Part shown: positions 7,791 to 16,565 of the stretch, piece after piece
Position numbering within the stretch: position 1 is the stretch's first letter
Layout: each line of letters begins with the position of its first letter
DNA from: DASUXY01 sp036377675
GTDB taxonomy: Bacteria > Bacillota > Bacilli > Bacillales > Amphibacillaceae
Assembly (NCBI GenBank): GCA_036377675.1
Contig: DASUXY010000017.1
Span: 1-64,000 of the forward strand
DNA length: 64,000 bases
Direction of reading: 5' to 3'
Translations under genes and position numbers: made by a program
The notes under the pieces: generated by a model
What the model saw: only the letters and a program-made list of their open reading frames with translations
The model's database searches: none
Told to the model about the DNA's origin: nothing

Positions 7791-8921
7791 ATGGGTGAAG
7801 AAAATAATGAAAACCTACAATTGAATGTAGGAGATGTAGTAACGGGAACAGTAGTAAAAATAGAGGATCAACAAGTTTTTGTTGATATCGGATACAAAAC
7901 AGATGGGATTGTACCGATCAGTGAGCTCTCAAGCCTTTATGTAGAGTCAGCAAGTGATATTGTTGAGGAAGGAGAAGAGCTATCATTACAAATTCAAAAG
8001 GTTGAAGATGATCAAGTCATTCTCTCAAAAAAGGCTGTTGAAGCTGAGAAAGCTTGGAAAGACCTCCAGCAAAAATACGAAAATAATGAGTCCTTCGTTA
8101 CTGAAGTTAAAGAAATTGTCAAAGGTGGTCTTGTAGTGGATGTTGGAGTTCGCGGTTTTATTCCTGCGTCTCTCGTCGAAACTTATTTTGTCGACGATTT
8201 TTCAGACTACAAAAATAAAGAATTAGAAGTCAAAGTTGTCGATTTAGATAAAGAACAAAATCGAGTTATTTTATCTCATCGAGCAATCGTAGAAGAGGAA
8301 GCCGAGCAAAAGAAACAACAATTGCTCAGTGAACTTAAAGAAGGAGAAGTGTTAGAAGGGACTGTTCAACGTCTTACTAACTTCGGAGCTTTCGTCGATA
8401 TAGGAGGCGTTGATGGATTAGTTCACATTTCAGAGCTAGCTCATGAACATGTAGAGAAACCATCGGATGTTGTAACAGAAGGTGAAACAATCGAAGTAGA
8501 AGTACTATCTGTTGATCGAGATCGCGAACGAATTTCCCTTTCACGTAAAAATGTCATCCCTGGTCCGTGGGAAAATATTGAACAACGTGTATCGAGAGGC
8601 GATGTTCTAGAGGGAACTGTAAAACGATTAGTTGATTTTGGTGCCTTTGTTGAGGTATTTCCAGGTGTAGAAGGTTTGGTACATATTTCCCAAATAGCTA
8701 ATCGTCATATCGGTACTCCAGACGAAGTGCTCGAAGAAGGTCAACAAATTAATGTAAAAGTATTAGATGTCAATGAAAAAGATGAAAGAATGTCGCTAAG
8801 TATTAAGGAATTAGAACAAGATCAAGAAGTCGATGAGTTGAAACAATACGAAAAAAGCGATGACCAATCGAGCTTTCAATTCAGTGACATTATCGGTGAC
8901 AAATTAAACAAATATAAATAA
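7791..8921 (+). CDS. ypfD: S1 RNA-binding domain protein (30S ribosomal protein S1 homologue)
   Basis: A 376-residue protein with four S1 (OB-fold) domains at about 14-85, 100-170, 185-255 and 270-340, each with GDVVTGTVVKI/GLVHISEL-type motifs. It corresponds to B. subtilis YpfD, a shortened S1 homologue (Gram-negative S1 has six domains). The ATG at 7791 is preceded by GAAGGAGGAAGC, so the longer frame from 7728 is not used. The C-terminus is acidic and probably flexible. A strong terminator follows. It probably binds mRNA on the ribosome, although Firmicute S1 homologues are not strictly required for translation. Confidence 0.92.
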   Translation: MGEENNENLQLNVGDVVTGTVVKIEDQQVFVDIGYKTDGIVPISELSSLYVESASDIVEEGEELSLQIQKVEDDQVILSKKAVEAEKAWKDLQQKYENNESFVTEVKEIVKGGLVVDVGVRGFIPASLVETYFVDDFSDYKNKELEVKVVDLDKEQNRVILSHRAIVEEEAEQKKQQLLSELKEGEVLEGTVQRLTNFGAFVDIGGVDGLVHISELAHEHVEKPSDVVTEGETIEVEVLSVDRDRERISLSRKNVIPGPWENIEQRVSRGDVLEGTVKRLVDFGAFVEVFPGVEGLVHISQIANRHIGTPDEVLEEGQQINVKVLDVNEKDERMSLSIKELEQDQEVDELKQYEKSDDQSSFQFSDIIGDKLNKYK

Positions 8922-8942
8922 TATCTTCTTTCAATGAATTGC

Positions 8943-8975
8943 AAAACCCTTTTCCGATACGGAAAAGGGTTTTCT
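8943..8975 (+). terminator. Strong terminator after ypfD
   Basis: A perfect 12-base inverted repeat, AAACCCTTTTCC with GGAAAAGGGTTT, closes on a 4-base loop and ends in a T-rich tail. Confidence 0.9.
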
Positions 8976-9025
8976 CGTTTAAAATCGTTTACGTCAAGCC
9001 ATAATGCTAATGGTAGGTGAGGCAA

Positions 9026-9652
9026 TTGATTGAAGGAGTCATTTTTTATTGGTTTAGTTGGATCTTTTGGGTGTTGATAACATTTTTTATGAAAAAAAGT
9101 AGACGGCGAACGTATTTATCATTTTGGGGTTTACTTTCAATTGTTTGTTCGAATATTTATGTTAAATTCTATATATTTGATATTCATGTAACATTGATCA
9201 TTGTATGGTTTGGCAGTTTTATTTTATTGCTAACAAGAGAAACGATTTTGTATCATTTTTTCGCATCCTTTACGTGCATGATCGGTTATACGAGTATTTT
9301 GATTTGGGAACATCAAGCTCCTGTCTGGGTGTTCGGGCCTCGCTTGATCATCCTTTCAGTCATCAGTATGCTTTTAGTAACGTTCGTTGCAACAGATTTT
9401 TTTAACCAATGTACAATCGCTTTAATCGGGATGTGTACAGGCGAAGTTTTATTTAATATTTTGCTAGGAAATTATTATATTCAAGATGTCATCGGTAAGA
9501 TGGCCTTTTTTGATCATCTATATACGACTTTGTTTTTATTGATCATTGTTCATTCGTATCGGGTTGTTAAACAATGGCTAATGAATAATGGGTATGTCTA
9601 TCAGACATCAGATCGTGTTCACCCCGTTCATCGAATGGTAAAACGCTTGTGA
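9026..9652 (+). CDS. yphA: YphA-like integral membrane protein
   Basis: A 208-residue polytopic membrane protein with about six hydrophobic segments and a basic C-terminus. It starts IEGVIFYWFSW, like B. subtilis YphA, and lies between ypfD and der. The TTG at 9026 is chosen because AGGTGA (9015-9020) stands at the standard distance; the GTG at 9017 lies inside that ribosome binding site. Its function is unknown in any species. The name rests on position, size and N-terminal similarity. Confidence 0.75.
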   Translation: MIEGVIFYWFSWIFWVLITFFMKKSRRRTYLSFWGLLSIVCSNIYVKFYIFDIHVTLIIVWFGSFILLLTRETILYHFFASFTCMIGYTSILIWEHQAPVWVFGPRLIILSVISMLLVTFVATDFFNQCTIALIGMCTGEVLFNILLGNYYIQDVIGKMAFFDHLYTTLFLLIIVHSYRVVKQWLMNNGYVYQTSDRVHPVHRMVKRL

Positions 9653-9754
9653 TAACGATTGTGAAGATGGTCTACTTTTGCTAGAATGATTAAAGTCGAA
9701 TATGTGTTAAAAGTTACAAAGGATAATCATACACGGAGAAAGGATGTTCCTTTC

Positions 9755-11065
9755 ATGAGGAAAGCAGTTGTTGCAATCGTTGGACGACCAAATGTTGGTA
9801 AGTCGACGATTTTTAATCGATTAGTCGGGGAAAGAATTTCAATTGTAGAAGATTCCCCTGGTGTTACAAGAGACCGAATCTATGCTGAAGCCGAATGGTT
9901 ATCAACACCATTTAACTTGATTGATACGGGTGGGATTGATTTAGGTGATGAACCTTTACTTGCCCAAATACGTGAGCAAGCAATTTTGGCAATTGAGGAA
10001 GCCGACGTCATTATTTTTATTGTTAATGGGAGAGAAGGAATGACTGCAGCCGATGAAGAAGTCGCTAAAATATTGTATAAAGCGAACAAACCCGTTGTAT
10101 TAGCCGTAAATAAAATTGATCATCCAGAAATGCGAGATTCGATTTATGATTATTATTCGCTAGGATTTGGCCAACCGTATCCCATTTCAGGGGCACACGG
10201 TCTCGGGATAGGTGATTTGCTCGATGAAGTCGTCAACCATTTTCCTGAAGCCGCTGATGAAGAGAAAGATGAAGATACAATCTATTTCAGCTTGATTGGT
10301 CGACCGAATGTCGGTAAGTCTTCTCTCGTAAATGCTATTTTAAATGAAGAACGAGTTATCGTTAGTAAAATTCCGGGAACGACTCGAGATGCTATTGATA
10401 CACACTTTCATAGAAATTCTCAAGATTATGTTATTATTGACACTGCGGGTATGCGCAAGCGGGGAAAAGTATATGAAAAAACGGAAAAATATAGTGTATT
10501 ACGTGCGTTAAAAGCGATTGAGCGTTCAGATGTTGTTCTCGTTTTACTCGATGCTGAAACAGGGATTCGTGAGCAAGACAAGCGAATTGCTGGATATGCT
10601 CATGAAGCTGGTCGGGCGATTGTGATTGTCGTTAATAAATGGGATACCGTAAAACGAAGTCAACAGGCGTTGAGCGAATTTGAAGCAAATATTCGCTTAC
10701 ATTTTCAATTTTTAGATTACGCGCCAATCGTTTTTTTATCAGCCAAAACTAAATCACGACTACATACATTGTTACCAGTCGTTCGCATGGCTAGTGAAAA
10801 TCACGCAAAACGAATTCCAACCAATATACTAAACGATGTAATTATGGATGCATTAGCCATTAAGCCAACCCCTACGTATAAGGGAAGACGTTTAAAAGTA
10901 TTGTATACAACTCAAGTGGCGGTAAAACCACCAAGTTTTGTCGTGTTCGTCAATGATCCAGAACTACTCCATTTTTCTTATCAAAGATTTTTAGAAAATC
11001 AAATACGCGAAGCCTTTGGATTTGTTGGAACGCCTTTAAAAATAATGGCAAGACGACGGACATAA
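9755..11065 (+). CDS. der: Ribosome-assembly GTPase Der (EngA)
   Basis: A 436-residue GTPase for 50S subunit maturation, with two tandem G domains and a C-terminal KH-like domain. G domain 1 shows GRPNVGKST (about 10-18), DTGGI and NKID. G domain 2 shows GRPNVGKSS (about 182-190), DTAGMRKRGK and NKWD. The KH-like domain (about 350-436) ends in the usual basic RRRT tail. The ATG at 9755 gives exactly the B. subtilis length and follows GAGAAAGGATG; the upstream extension to 9686 is not supported. gpsA follows 13 bases later. Confidence 0.97.
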   Translation: MRKAVVAIVGRPNVGKSTIFNRLVGERISIVEDSPGVTRDRIYAEAEWLSTPFNLIDTGGIDLGDEPLLAQIREQAILAIEEADVIIFIVNGREGMTAADEEVAKILYKANKPVVLAVNKIDHPEMRDSIYDYYSLGFGQPYPISGAHGLGIGDLLDEVVNHFPEAADEEKDEDTIYFSLIGRPNVGKSSLVNAILNEERVIVSKIPGTTRDAIDTHFHRNSQDYVIIDTAGMRKRGKVYEKTEKYSVLRALKAIERSDVVLVLLDAETGIREQDKRIAGYAHEAGRAIVIVVNKWDTVKRSQQALSEFEANIRLHFQFLDYAPIVFLSAKTKSRLHTLLPVVRMASENHAKRIPTNILNDVIMDALAIKPTPTYKGRRLKVLYTTQVAVKPPSFVVFVNDPELLHFSYQRFLENQIREAFGFVGTPLKIMARRRT

Positions 11066-11078
11066 GGAGGAAAATCAG

Positions 11079-12116
11079 TTGACAAAAGTAGCAGTTTTAG
11101 GAGCGGGAAGTTGGGGAACAGCTCTTAGTATCGTACTGTCGGATAATCATCATGATGTGCGATTATGGACACATCGGAAAGAACAGGCTGATACGATCAA
11201 TCAAACACACAAAAATGAACATTATTTAGAAATTATGATTCCAGAGGAAATTAAGGCCTACCACCAGTTAGAAGAGGCAATTACCGGTGTCGAAGCAATT
11301 GTTCTCGTTGTACCTACAAGTGCTATTCGTGAAGTTTGTCAACAATTAAATGATGTGTTGACAGAGAAGGTTACGATTATTCATGCTTCGAAAGGAATTG
11401 AACCGATATCTTTAAAACGGGTTTCACAATTAATTAGCGAAGAAATGGATCTGTATACGGAGGATGAAATTGTTGCGTTATCAGGACCGAGTCATGCCGA
11501 AGAGGTAGCGAAAAGACAACCAACGACAGTAACGGTAGCATCATCTCTCGAAGCAAATGCAAAATTTGCTCAAGACATGTTTATCAATCAAACATTTAGA
11601 GTGTATACGAGTGCCGATATGATCGGTGTTGAACTTGGCGGTGCTTTAAAAAACATTATCGCCTTAGGAGCTGGCATATCCGATGGTTTAGGGTATGGTG
11701 ATAATGCAAAAGCAGCTCTTATTACGAGAGGCTTAGCAGAAATTACCCGTTTAGGAACATCACTCGGTGCCAATCCATTATCGTTTCTCGGTTTATCCGG
11801 GGTAGGCGATTTAATTGTTACGTGTACAAGCGTCCACAGTCGAAACTGGCGCGCAGGACATATGCTAGGTCAAGGAAAACAATTGGATGATATTTTAGAA
11901 CGAATGGGTATGGTTGTAGAGGGAGTTCGTACGACGAAAGCAACTTATCAGTTTGCCAAAAGACAACAAGTCGACATGCCCATTACAGCGGGAATCTACC
12001 AAATATTATTTAGGAATACCCCTCCAAAAGAAGTAGTCGATCAGCTTATGAATCGTGACAAGCGTGAAGAAATGGATGACCTTACATCTTTATTGAAAGA
12101 AAAATATGCTCGCTAA
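11079..12116 (+). CDS. gpsA: Glycerol-3-phosphate dehydrogenase [NAD(P)+]
   Basis: A 345-residue cytoplasmic enzyme reducing dihydroxyacetone phosphate to sn-glycerol 3-phosphate for phospholipid synthesis. The Rossmann motif GAGSWGTAL is at 8-16. ASKGIE, LSGPSHAEEVA and the catalytic lysine in ELGGALKNI (about 191) are all present, as are GLGDL-like and CTSxHSRN motifs in the C-terminal domain. It starts at TTG 11079 after AAGGAGGAAAATCAG. It is in an operon with der, the conserved Bacillus order. Confidence 0.96.
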   Translation: MTKVAVLGAGSWGTALSIVLSDNHHDVRLWTHRKEQADTINQTHKNEHYLEIMIPEEIKAYHQLEEAITGVEAIVLVVPTSAIREVCQQLNDVLTEKVTIIHASKGIEPISLKRVSQLISEEMDLYTEDEIVALSGPSHAEEVAKRQPTTVTVASSLEANAKFAQDMFINQTFRVYTSADMIGVELGGALKNIIALGAGISDGLGYGDNAKAALITRGLAEITRLGTSLGANPLSFLGLSGVGDLIVTCTSVHSRNWRAGHMLGQGKQLDDILERMGMVVEGVRTTKATYQFAKRQQVDMPITAGIYQILFRNTPPKEVVDQLMNRDKREEMDDLTSLLKEKYAR

Positions 12117-12175
12117 CACACAATGCTATACCCTGCATATAATATGTTGAATCATGAAAGCAGGGAGGCGAGTGT

Positions 12176-12433
12176 GTGAGTAAGCATAATAACCCTTTTG
12201 AAAAAATTCAATCGAATACGAATTTGAGTCCCACTGAAATATACAAAGTAGCGGATTCCGTCAAAAATGCAGATTTTTCGGATGAACGAACAGTTAGGCA
12301 ACTCGTGAGAAAGTTGGCAAAGATGGCAAATAAGCCTATTTCTAAACAAAAGGAAGATCAAATTGTCCAGACAATTACACAAAACAAAATACCTGCGGAT
12401 ATGCAGTCATTAACGAAAATGTTTAAAAGATAG
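12176..12433 (+). CDS. spoVIF: Stage VI sporulation protein F
   Basis: An 85-residue cytoplasmic protein of the SpoVIF family. Characteristic segments are NPFEKIQ, VADSVKNADFSDERTVRQLV and KQKEDQIVQTITQNKIP. In B. subtilis SpoVIF (YjcC) is made in the mother cell and assists late coat assembly under GerE. The GTG at 12176 lies 7 bases after GGGAGG. Its location between gpsA and yphE is common in relatives but not that of B. subtilis, which has the gene elsewhere. A terminator follows about 100 bases downstream. Confidence 0.88.
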   Translation: MSKHNNPFEKIQSNTNLSPTEIYKVADSVKNADFSDERTVRQLVRKLAKMANKPISKQKEDQIVQTITQNKIPADMQSLTKMFKR

Positions 12434-12537
12434 CTAAACTTGGGCAAGTGAGGATGCATAACGATTGATCCTCGCATAAAATGAAAACGCACCAGCATTC
12501 ATCGATAGGGTTGCTACTTGGGCATTATTTAGTCAAA

Positions 12538-12577
12538 CCGGGATGAAGAAAGCCCCTTCTTCATCCTGGATTTTTTC
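12538..12577 (+). terminator. Terminator downstream of spoVIF
   Basis: CCGGGATGAAGAA pairs with TTCTTCATCCTGG (one G:U) around a six-base loop, followed by TTTTTT. It closes the der-gpsA-spoVIF transcription unit. Confidence 0.9.
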
Positions 12578-12643
12578 GTCTGTTATAAAATTTCAAGAAG
12601 CGATCTTGTTAAGAACATTTTAATACTGCCCATAAACGTCGTA

Positions 12644-12652
12644 TGATATAAT
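12644..12652 (+). promoter_or_regulatory. Extended -10 promoter of yphE-yphF
   Basis: TGATATAAT (12644-12652) is an extended -10 element about 33 bases before the yphE ATG. No good -35 box is visible, which is usual for extended -10 promoters. Confidence 0.55.
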
Positions 12653-12684
12653 ACAGTGGGCAAAGAAAAGTTTGAGGTGAAATT

Positions 12685-12882
12685 ATGTCATTATCGATGT
12701 TGAAAATGTGGATTTCATTCGCGGGAATGATTTTTCTCTTTTTAGCCATTGGTCTGATCTGGTTAAGCCGATATAAGTTAAAGGGATGGCTAGCAGGAAT
12801 TATCACAGCGCTTGCATACATATCATTGGTTTTAGGTGGTTTGATTATTTTATACATCGTTTTTAGTGGCCCAACAATTTGA
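12685..12882 (+). CDS. yphE: DUF2768 small membrane protein (YphE-like)
   Basis: A 65-residue protein with two transmembrane segments (about 8-27 and 36-60) separated by a basic turn RYKLKGW. It matches the DUF2768 family found between gpsA and spoIVA in Bacillaceae. GAGGTGAAATT precedes the ATG. Its function is unknown. It is followed by the yphF lipoprotein gene 22 bases later, and both probably come from the extended -10 promoter at 12644. Confidence 0.8.
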   Translation: MSLSMLKMWISFAGMIFLFLAIGLIWLSRYKLKGWLAGIITALAYISLVLGGLIILYIVFSGPTI

Positions 12883-12904
12883 TTCCTAAAGGAGGCTAAA
12901 AACC

Positions 12905-13624
12905 GTGCACACATATGCGAAATCAATCGTAGTAATCCTTTCTTTAATCCTATTAAGTGGCTGTTTATATCCTGATGAAGAATTGGAAAAAAATAAAACA
13001 CCAAACGAAGATCAATTGAAAATGGTTCAAGAAGCGGTCACCGCATATCAAGAGGATAACAATGGGTTAGTCCCTATTAAAACAAAACCGAGCGATACTG
13101 GGATTTTTGAAAAATATTTAATTGATTTTACAAAGTTAAAGGAAGCGAATGAGATTACGGAAATTCCCGGTACAGCTTATGAAAATGGGGGGGTTTATCA
13201 ATATGCATTACTTGACCCTGAAGACAATCCTCAAGTGAAGTTAATTGATTTACGTATGACAGAAGAGATTCGTAGTGTAAATGTCCAACTCGATATTTAT
13301 CGCGAAAAAAATTTGTATCCGCCATTTGGAGAAGAAATTGCGGACGGGATTTACACAATTGATTATGAACAATTGAATATGGATTCAGCTCCACATGTGA
13401 ACAGTCCATACTCTGATAACAATTTACCAATCGTAATGGACATCGATGGAAAGCTTTACGTCGATTATCGAATCGATTTAAACAATGCCTTAAAAGAATA
13501 TGAACACGAATATGAAGAAGGAGACGACATCCGCTATATATTAGCAGAAAATACCCCCTTTTTACCTGCTTATTCACTTCCATATACGATTAAAAATGGA
13601 GAACCTGTTTTTTTAGAAAAATAA
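12905..13624 (+). CDS. yphF: YphF-like lipoprotein
   Basis: A 239-residue predicted lipoprotein. The N-terminal signal peptide ends in a lipobox LLSGC (cysteine about 20), after which an acidic linker begins. The mature part has no catalytic motif I recognise; its place and length match B. subtilis YphF. The GTG at 12905 follows AAAGGAGGCTAAAAACC. It is expected on the outer face of the cytoplasmic membrane. The gene lies just before spoIVA but is separated from it by a terminator and a sigma-E-like promoter, so co-regulation with sporulation is not shown. Confidence 0.8.
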   Translation: MHTYAKSIVVILSLILLSGCLYPDEELEKNKTPNEDQLKMVQEAVTAYQEDNNGLVPIKTKPSDTGIFEKYLIDFTKLKEANEITEIPGTAYENGGVYQYALLDPEDNPQVKLIDLRMTEEIRSVNVQLDIYREKNLYPPFGEEIADGIYTIDYEQLNMDSAPHVNSPYSDNNLPIVMDIDGKLYVDYRIDLNNALKEYEHEYEEGDDIRYILAENTPFLPAYSLPYTIKNGEPVFLEK

Positions 13625-13644
13625 CTTCAACATAAGCATATATC

Positions 13645-13681
13645 ATCCCTTTCAACATATATTGTTGCAAGGGATTTTTTT
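13645..13681 (+). terminator. Terminator of yphF
   Basis: ATCCCTTTCAACA pairs with TGTTGCAAGGGAT (one mismatch) around a 5-base loop, followed by TTTTTTT. Confidence 0.88.
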
Positions 13682-13764
13682 ATTAATCGCTCTTTACTAA
13701 GAATATAATGAAAGAAGAAATAAACTATTCATTACATTCTTTTGATTGTTTTAGGAAGAACAAG

Positions 13765-13794
13765 TCATATTTTGATAGGACAACATCATAGACT
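13765..13794 (+). promoter_or_regulatory. Candidate sigma-E promoter of spoIVA
   Basis: TCATATT (13765-13771) and CATAGACT (13787-13794) are spaced by 15 bases, close to the sigma-E consensus KMATATT/CATACANT. spoIVA of B. subtilis is transcribed by sigma-E. The site lies about 65 bases before the start codon. Confidence 0.6.
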
Positions 13795-13858
13795 TGTAAT
13801 GTCTAATTATTCGTAAGTTGTTTATTATTTTGGTTGAAGGAGAACGGGAGGGAATCAC

Positions 13859-15337
13859 TTGGATAAAATTGATATCTTTAAAGATATTTCGAAACGGACA
13901 AATGGAGATATTTATTTAGGAATTGTCGGTGCCGTGCGCACAGGTAAATCAACATTTATAAAAAAATTTATGGAATTGGTCGTTCTTCCTAATATTGTTG
14001 ATGAAAGCGAACGAGTACGTGCCCATGATGAGTTACCACAAAGTGCTGCCGGGAAGACAATTATGACTACTGAGCCTAAATTCGTTCCAAACCAAGCGGT
14101 TACAGTTGAGGTGGATGAGGGTTTAGACGTTAATATTCGGTTAGTAGATTGTGTAGGTTATGCTGTTGAAGGGGCGAAAGGGTTTGAAGATGAAAACGGC
14201 CCTCGGATGATTCATACTCCGTGGTATGAAGATCCAATTCCATTTCATGATGCTGCTGAGATCGGGACGAGAAAAGTTATTCAAGAACATTCTACAATCG
14301 GAGTAGTCGTAACGACAGACGGAACCATTGGGGAAATTCCACGTTCCGATTATGTAGAGGCTGAACAGAAGGTTATTGAAGAATTAAAAGAAGTAGGCAA
14401 GCCGTTTATTATGGTCATTAACTCGATGAAGCCTACGAGTCAAGAAACAGAGCTTCTAAGGCAAGATTTAGCTGAAGAATATGATATCCCTGTATTAGCG
14501 ATGAGTATCGAATCGATGACTGAACATGATGTTCATAATGTATTACGTGAAGCTTTGTATGAGTTTCCAGTTCTTGAAGTAAATGTAAACTTACCGAGTT
14601 GGGTTATGGTACTTAGAGAAGACCACTGGCTTCGAGGAAATTATCAAGAAGCGATTCAGTCGACGGTCAAAAATATTAAAAGACTTCGTGATGTCGATCA
14701 AATTGTGAAGGAATTTACAAATTATGACTATATTGATCGAGCTAATATTGCCGGAATGGAAATGGGTGAAGGTATTGCTGAAATTGATTTACATGCCCCG
14801 GAACATTTGTACGATCAAATTTTAAAAGAAATCGTCGGTGAAGAAATACGAGGAAAAGATCATTTACTTGAGTTAATGCAAGATTTTGCCTTTGCAAAAC
14901 GAGAATTTGACCAAGTTTCAAGCGCTTTGCAAATGGTGAAACAGACAGGATATGGGATAGCAGCGCCTTCGTTGGAAGATATGGAGTTGGATGAGCCTGA
15001 AATCATTCGACAAGGTTCTAGATACGGTGTTCGCTTAAAAGCTGTTGCACCGTCTATTCATATGATTAAAGTGGAAGTTGAGTCGGAATTTTCTCCAATT
15101 ATCGGAACAGAAAAACAAAGTGAAGAACTTGTCCGTTATTTAATGCAAGATTTTGAAGAAGATCCATTGTCGATTTGGGAGTCGGATATATTCGGTCGCT
15201 CACTTAGCTCTATCGTTCGCGAAGGAATTCAGGCGAAAATTGCCCTTATGCCAGAAAACGCTAGATATAAATTAAAAGATACTCTTGAACGTATCATTAA
15301 CGAAGGTTCTGGTGGGTTAATTGCCATTATATTATAA
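13859..15337 (+). CDS. spoIVA: Stage IV sporulation protein A (coat morphogenetic ATPase)
   Basis: A 492-residue protein identical in length to B. subtilis SpoIVA. This ATPase polymerises on the forespore surface to form the basement layer of the coat. The N-terminal TRAFAC-type domain has a Walker A motif GAVRTGKST (24-32), a Walker B-like RLVDCVGYAVEGA and a TDGTIGEIPR sensor segment. The C-terminus ends GSGGLIAIIL, matching the part that anchors to SpoVM. The TTG at 13859 follows ACGGGAGGGAATCAC. A sigma-E-like promoter lies upstream and a terminator follows. Confidence 0.97.
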   Translation: MDKIDIFKDISKRTNGDIYLGIVGAVRTGKSTFIKKFMELVVLPNIVDESERVRAHDELPQSAAGKTIMTTEPKFVPNQAVTVEVDEGLDVNIRLVDCVGYAVEGAKGFEDENGPRMIHTPWYEDPIPFHDAAEIGTRKVIQEHSTIGVVVTTDGTIGEIPRSDYVEAEQKVIEELKEVGKPFIMVINSMKPTSQETELLRQDLAEEYDIPVLAMSIESMTEHDVHNVLREALYEFPVLEVNVNLPSWVMVLREDHWLRGNYQEAIQSTVKNIKRLRDVDQIVKEFTNYDYIDRANIAGMEMGEGIAEIDLHAPEHLYDQILKEIVGEEIRGKDHLLELMQDFAFAKREFDQVSSALQMVKQTGYGIAAPSLEDMELDEPEIIRQGSRYGVRLKAVAPSIHMIKVEVESEFSPIIGTEKQSEELVRYLMQDFEEDPLSIWESDIFGRSLSSIVREGIQAKIALMPENARYKLKDTLERIINEGSGGLIAIIL

Positions 15338-15356
15338 GCTTATCCATACGGAAGAA

Positions 15357-15387
15357 CCAGCAGCATCATTGTTGCTGGATTTTCTTT
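15357..15387 (+). terminator. Terminator of spoIVA
   Basis: CCAGCAGC pairs with GTTGCTGG (one G:U) around a 6-base loop, followed by ATTTTCTTTT. Confidence 0.8.
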
Positions 15388-15544
15388 TGCTAAAAGAGAT
15401 GACTTCGTTGGGTGATTATATTTCTAAAGAAGGAATTTAACGTTCGACGTCGTATATATGTATTATAGTGATTTTTCCGATTTTATAGTCATCAAGCTTT
15501 CATAAGAAAAAACACGATAAATCTTTAAAAAAACTGGAAAGTTG

Positions 15545-15573
15545 TTGAATTTTCACCGAAACTCAGTTATTAT
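15545..15573 (+). promoter_or_regulatory. Sigma-A promoter of hbs
   Basis: TTGAAT (15545-15550) and TATTAT (15568-15573) are separated by exactly 17 bases, in the leader of the DNA-binding protein gene. Confidence 0.7.
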
Positions 15574-15692
15574 TAGCGTTGTTACCGATAGTATTGGTAG
15601 CATTTGAGTATAAAAGATGGCCAATTGGTGAACAAATGATTATAGAAGATTTGTTCCACTGTCGATGAATGGATTGGGAGGAGGTGACTGTC

Positions 15693-15965
15693 ATGAATAA
15701 ATCAGATTTAGTTACTGCAGTTGCTGAGAAAAGCGAACTTTCGAAAAAAGATGCAGCGAAAGCAGTTGATGCTGTATTGGAGTCTATTACTGATTCACTG
15801 CAAGTCGGTGAAAAAGTTCAATTAATTGGATTTGGTAATTTTGAGGTACGGGAGCGTGCTGCTCGTAAAGGTCGTAATCCACAAACTGGGGAAGAAATAG
15901 AAATCCCAGCTAGTAAAGTACCTGCATTCAAGGCAGGAAAAGCCCTTAGAGAAGCTGTTAAATAA
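15693..15965 (+). CDS. hbs: DNA-binding protein HU
   Basis: A 90-residue histone-like protein that bends and compacts DNA as a dimer. It shows the HU signature GFGNFEVRERAARKGRNPQTG (beta-arm, about 46-66) and the PASKVPAFKAGKALREAV C-terminus. The ATG at 15693 follows GGGAGGAGGTGACTGTC at optimal spacing; the longer frame from 15669 would run through that ribosome binding site. It lies between spoIVA and mtrB, but mtrA (folE), which sits between hbs and mtrB in B. subtilis, is missing. Confidence 0.97.
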   Translation: MNKSDLVTAVAEKSELSKKDAAKAVDAVLESITDSLQVGEKVQLIGFGNFEVRERAARKGRNPQTGEEIEIPASKVPAFKAGKALREAVK

Positions 15966-15982
15966 ACTGTACATAGGGCATA

Positions 15983-16011
15983 AAGGATGCGTTAACCCGC
16001 ATCCTTTTTTC
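15983..16011 (+). terminator. Terminator of hbs
   Basis: AAGGATGCG pairs perfectly with CGCATCCTT around a six-base loop and ends in TTTTTT. Confidence 0.9.
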
Positions 16012-16191
16012 TGTTTAAAGTAACATATTCGGATTCTTTCTTACTATAACATTTATCTATTGATTCAATATGTATAAATCTATAAAATTATTTTATTAGA
16101 GAACTTTCATAACAGTCGATTCAACAACGTACTAGTATAGACGTGTCGTAATATAAACGAACGAATAAATGAAGTTTTATAATTATATATT

Positions 16192-16220
16192 TTGACACCG
16201 GCTGAAGAATGAGCCATATT
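16192..16220 (+). promoter_or_regulatory. Sigma-A promoter of mtrB
   Basis: A consensus TTGACA (16192-16197) is followed after 17 bases by CATATT (16215-16220), about 31 bases before the mtrB start. It gives mtrB its own promoter where B. subtilis uses the mtrAB operon. Confidence 0.7.
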
Positions 16221-16251
16221 AATAAGAAGTATGTTTATAGGAGTGTTTGTA

Positions 16252-16476
16252 ATGGAAAATTCTTTATCTAAAGCAGACTTTTTTGTCATTAAAGCGTTAG
16301 AAGACGGAGTAAATGTCATTGGTTTAACGAGAGGAACAGACACGAGGTTTCATCACTCCGAAAAGTTAGATCAAGGAGAAATAATGATCGCCCAATTTAC
16401 GGAGCATACTTCAGCAGTTAAAGTAAGAGGGAAAGCATTAATCCAGACAAACCACGGACAAATGACGAACGAATAA
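16252..16476 (+). CDS. mtrB: trp RNA-binding attenuation protein (TRAP)
   Basis: A 74-residue protein that forms 11-mer rings, binds tryptophan, and wraps GAG/UAG repeats in trp leader RNA. The family blocks DFFVIKALEDGVNVIGLTRG, FHHSEKLDQGE and FTEHTSAVKVRGKAL are present. The RNA-contacting Lys/Lys/Arg triad appears as K38, K57 and R59, shifted by one from B. subtilis 37/56/58, so RNA binding should be intact. The ATG at 16252 follows ATAGGAGTGTTTGTA. No trp biosynthetic gene and no mtrA is present in the window, so its targets must lie elsewhere. Confidence 0.95.
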   Translation: MENSLSKADFFVIKALEDGVNVIGLTRGTDTRFHHSEKLDQGEIMIAQFTEHTSAVKVRGKALIQTNHGQMTNE

Positions 16477-16524
16477 TTTGCCGAATAAATTCTAGTTCGA
16501 ACAATGTCTAACATCGGCGAGTTA

Positions 16525-16533
16525 TGTTATAAT
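16525..16533 (+). promoter_or_regulatory. Extended -10 promoter before hepS
   Basis: TGTTATAAT (16525-16533) is an extended -10 element. It would start transcription at about 16540, after the first in-frame ATG at 16539, and so argues for a downstream hepS start. Confidence 0.5.
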
Positions 16534-16565
16534 AACAAATGCTAGAAGGAATACTGGAAAGGGCT

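Larger units (their letters stand above)
15338..15692. other. Gene-free stretch between spoIVA and hbs
   Basis: This 355-base interval holds the spoIVA terminator (15357-15387) and a good sigma-A promoter (15545-15573) that leaves an hbs leader of about 113 bases. I see no supportable ORF in it. The long leader is in keeping with the multiple promoters of B. subtilis hbs, but a second promoter could not be fixed by eye. Confidence 0.6.
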
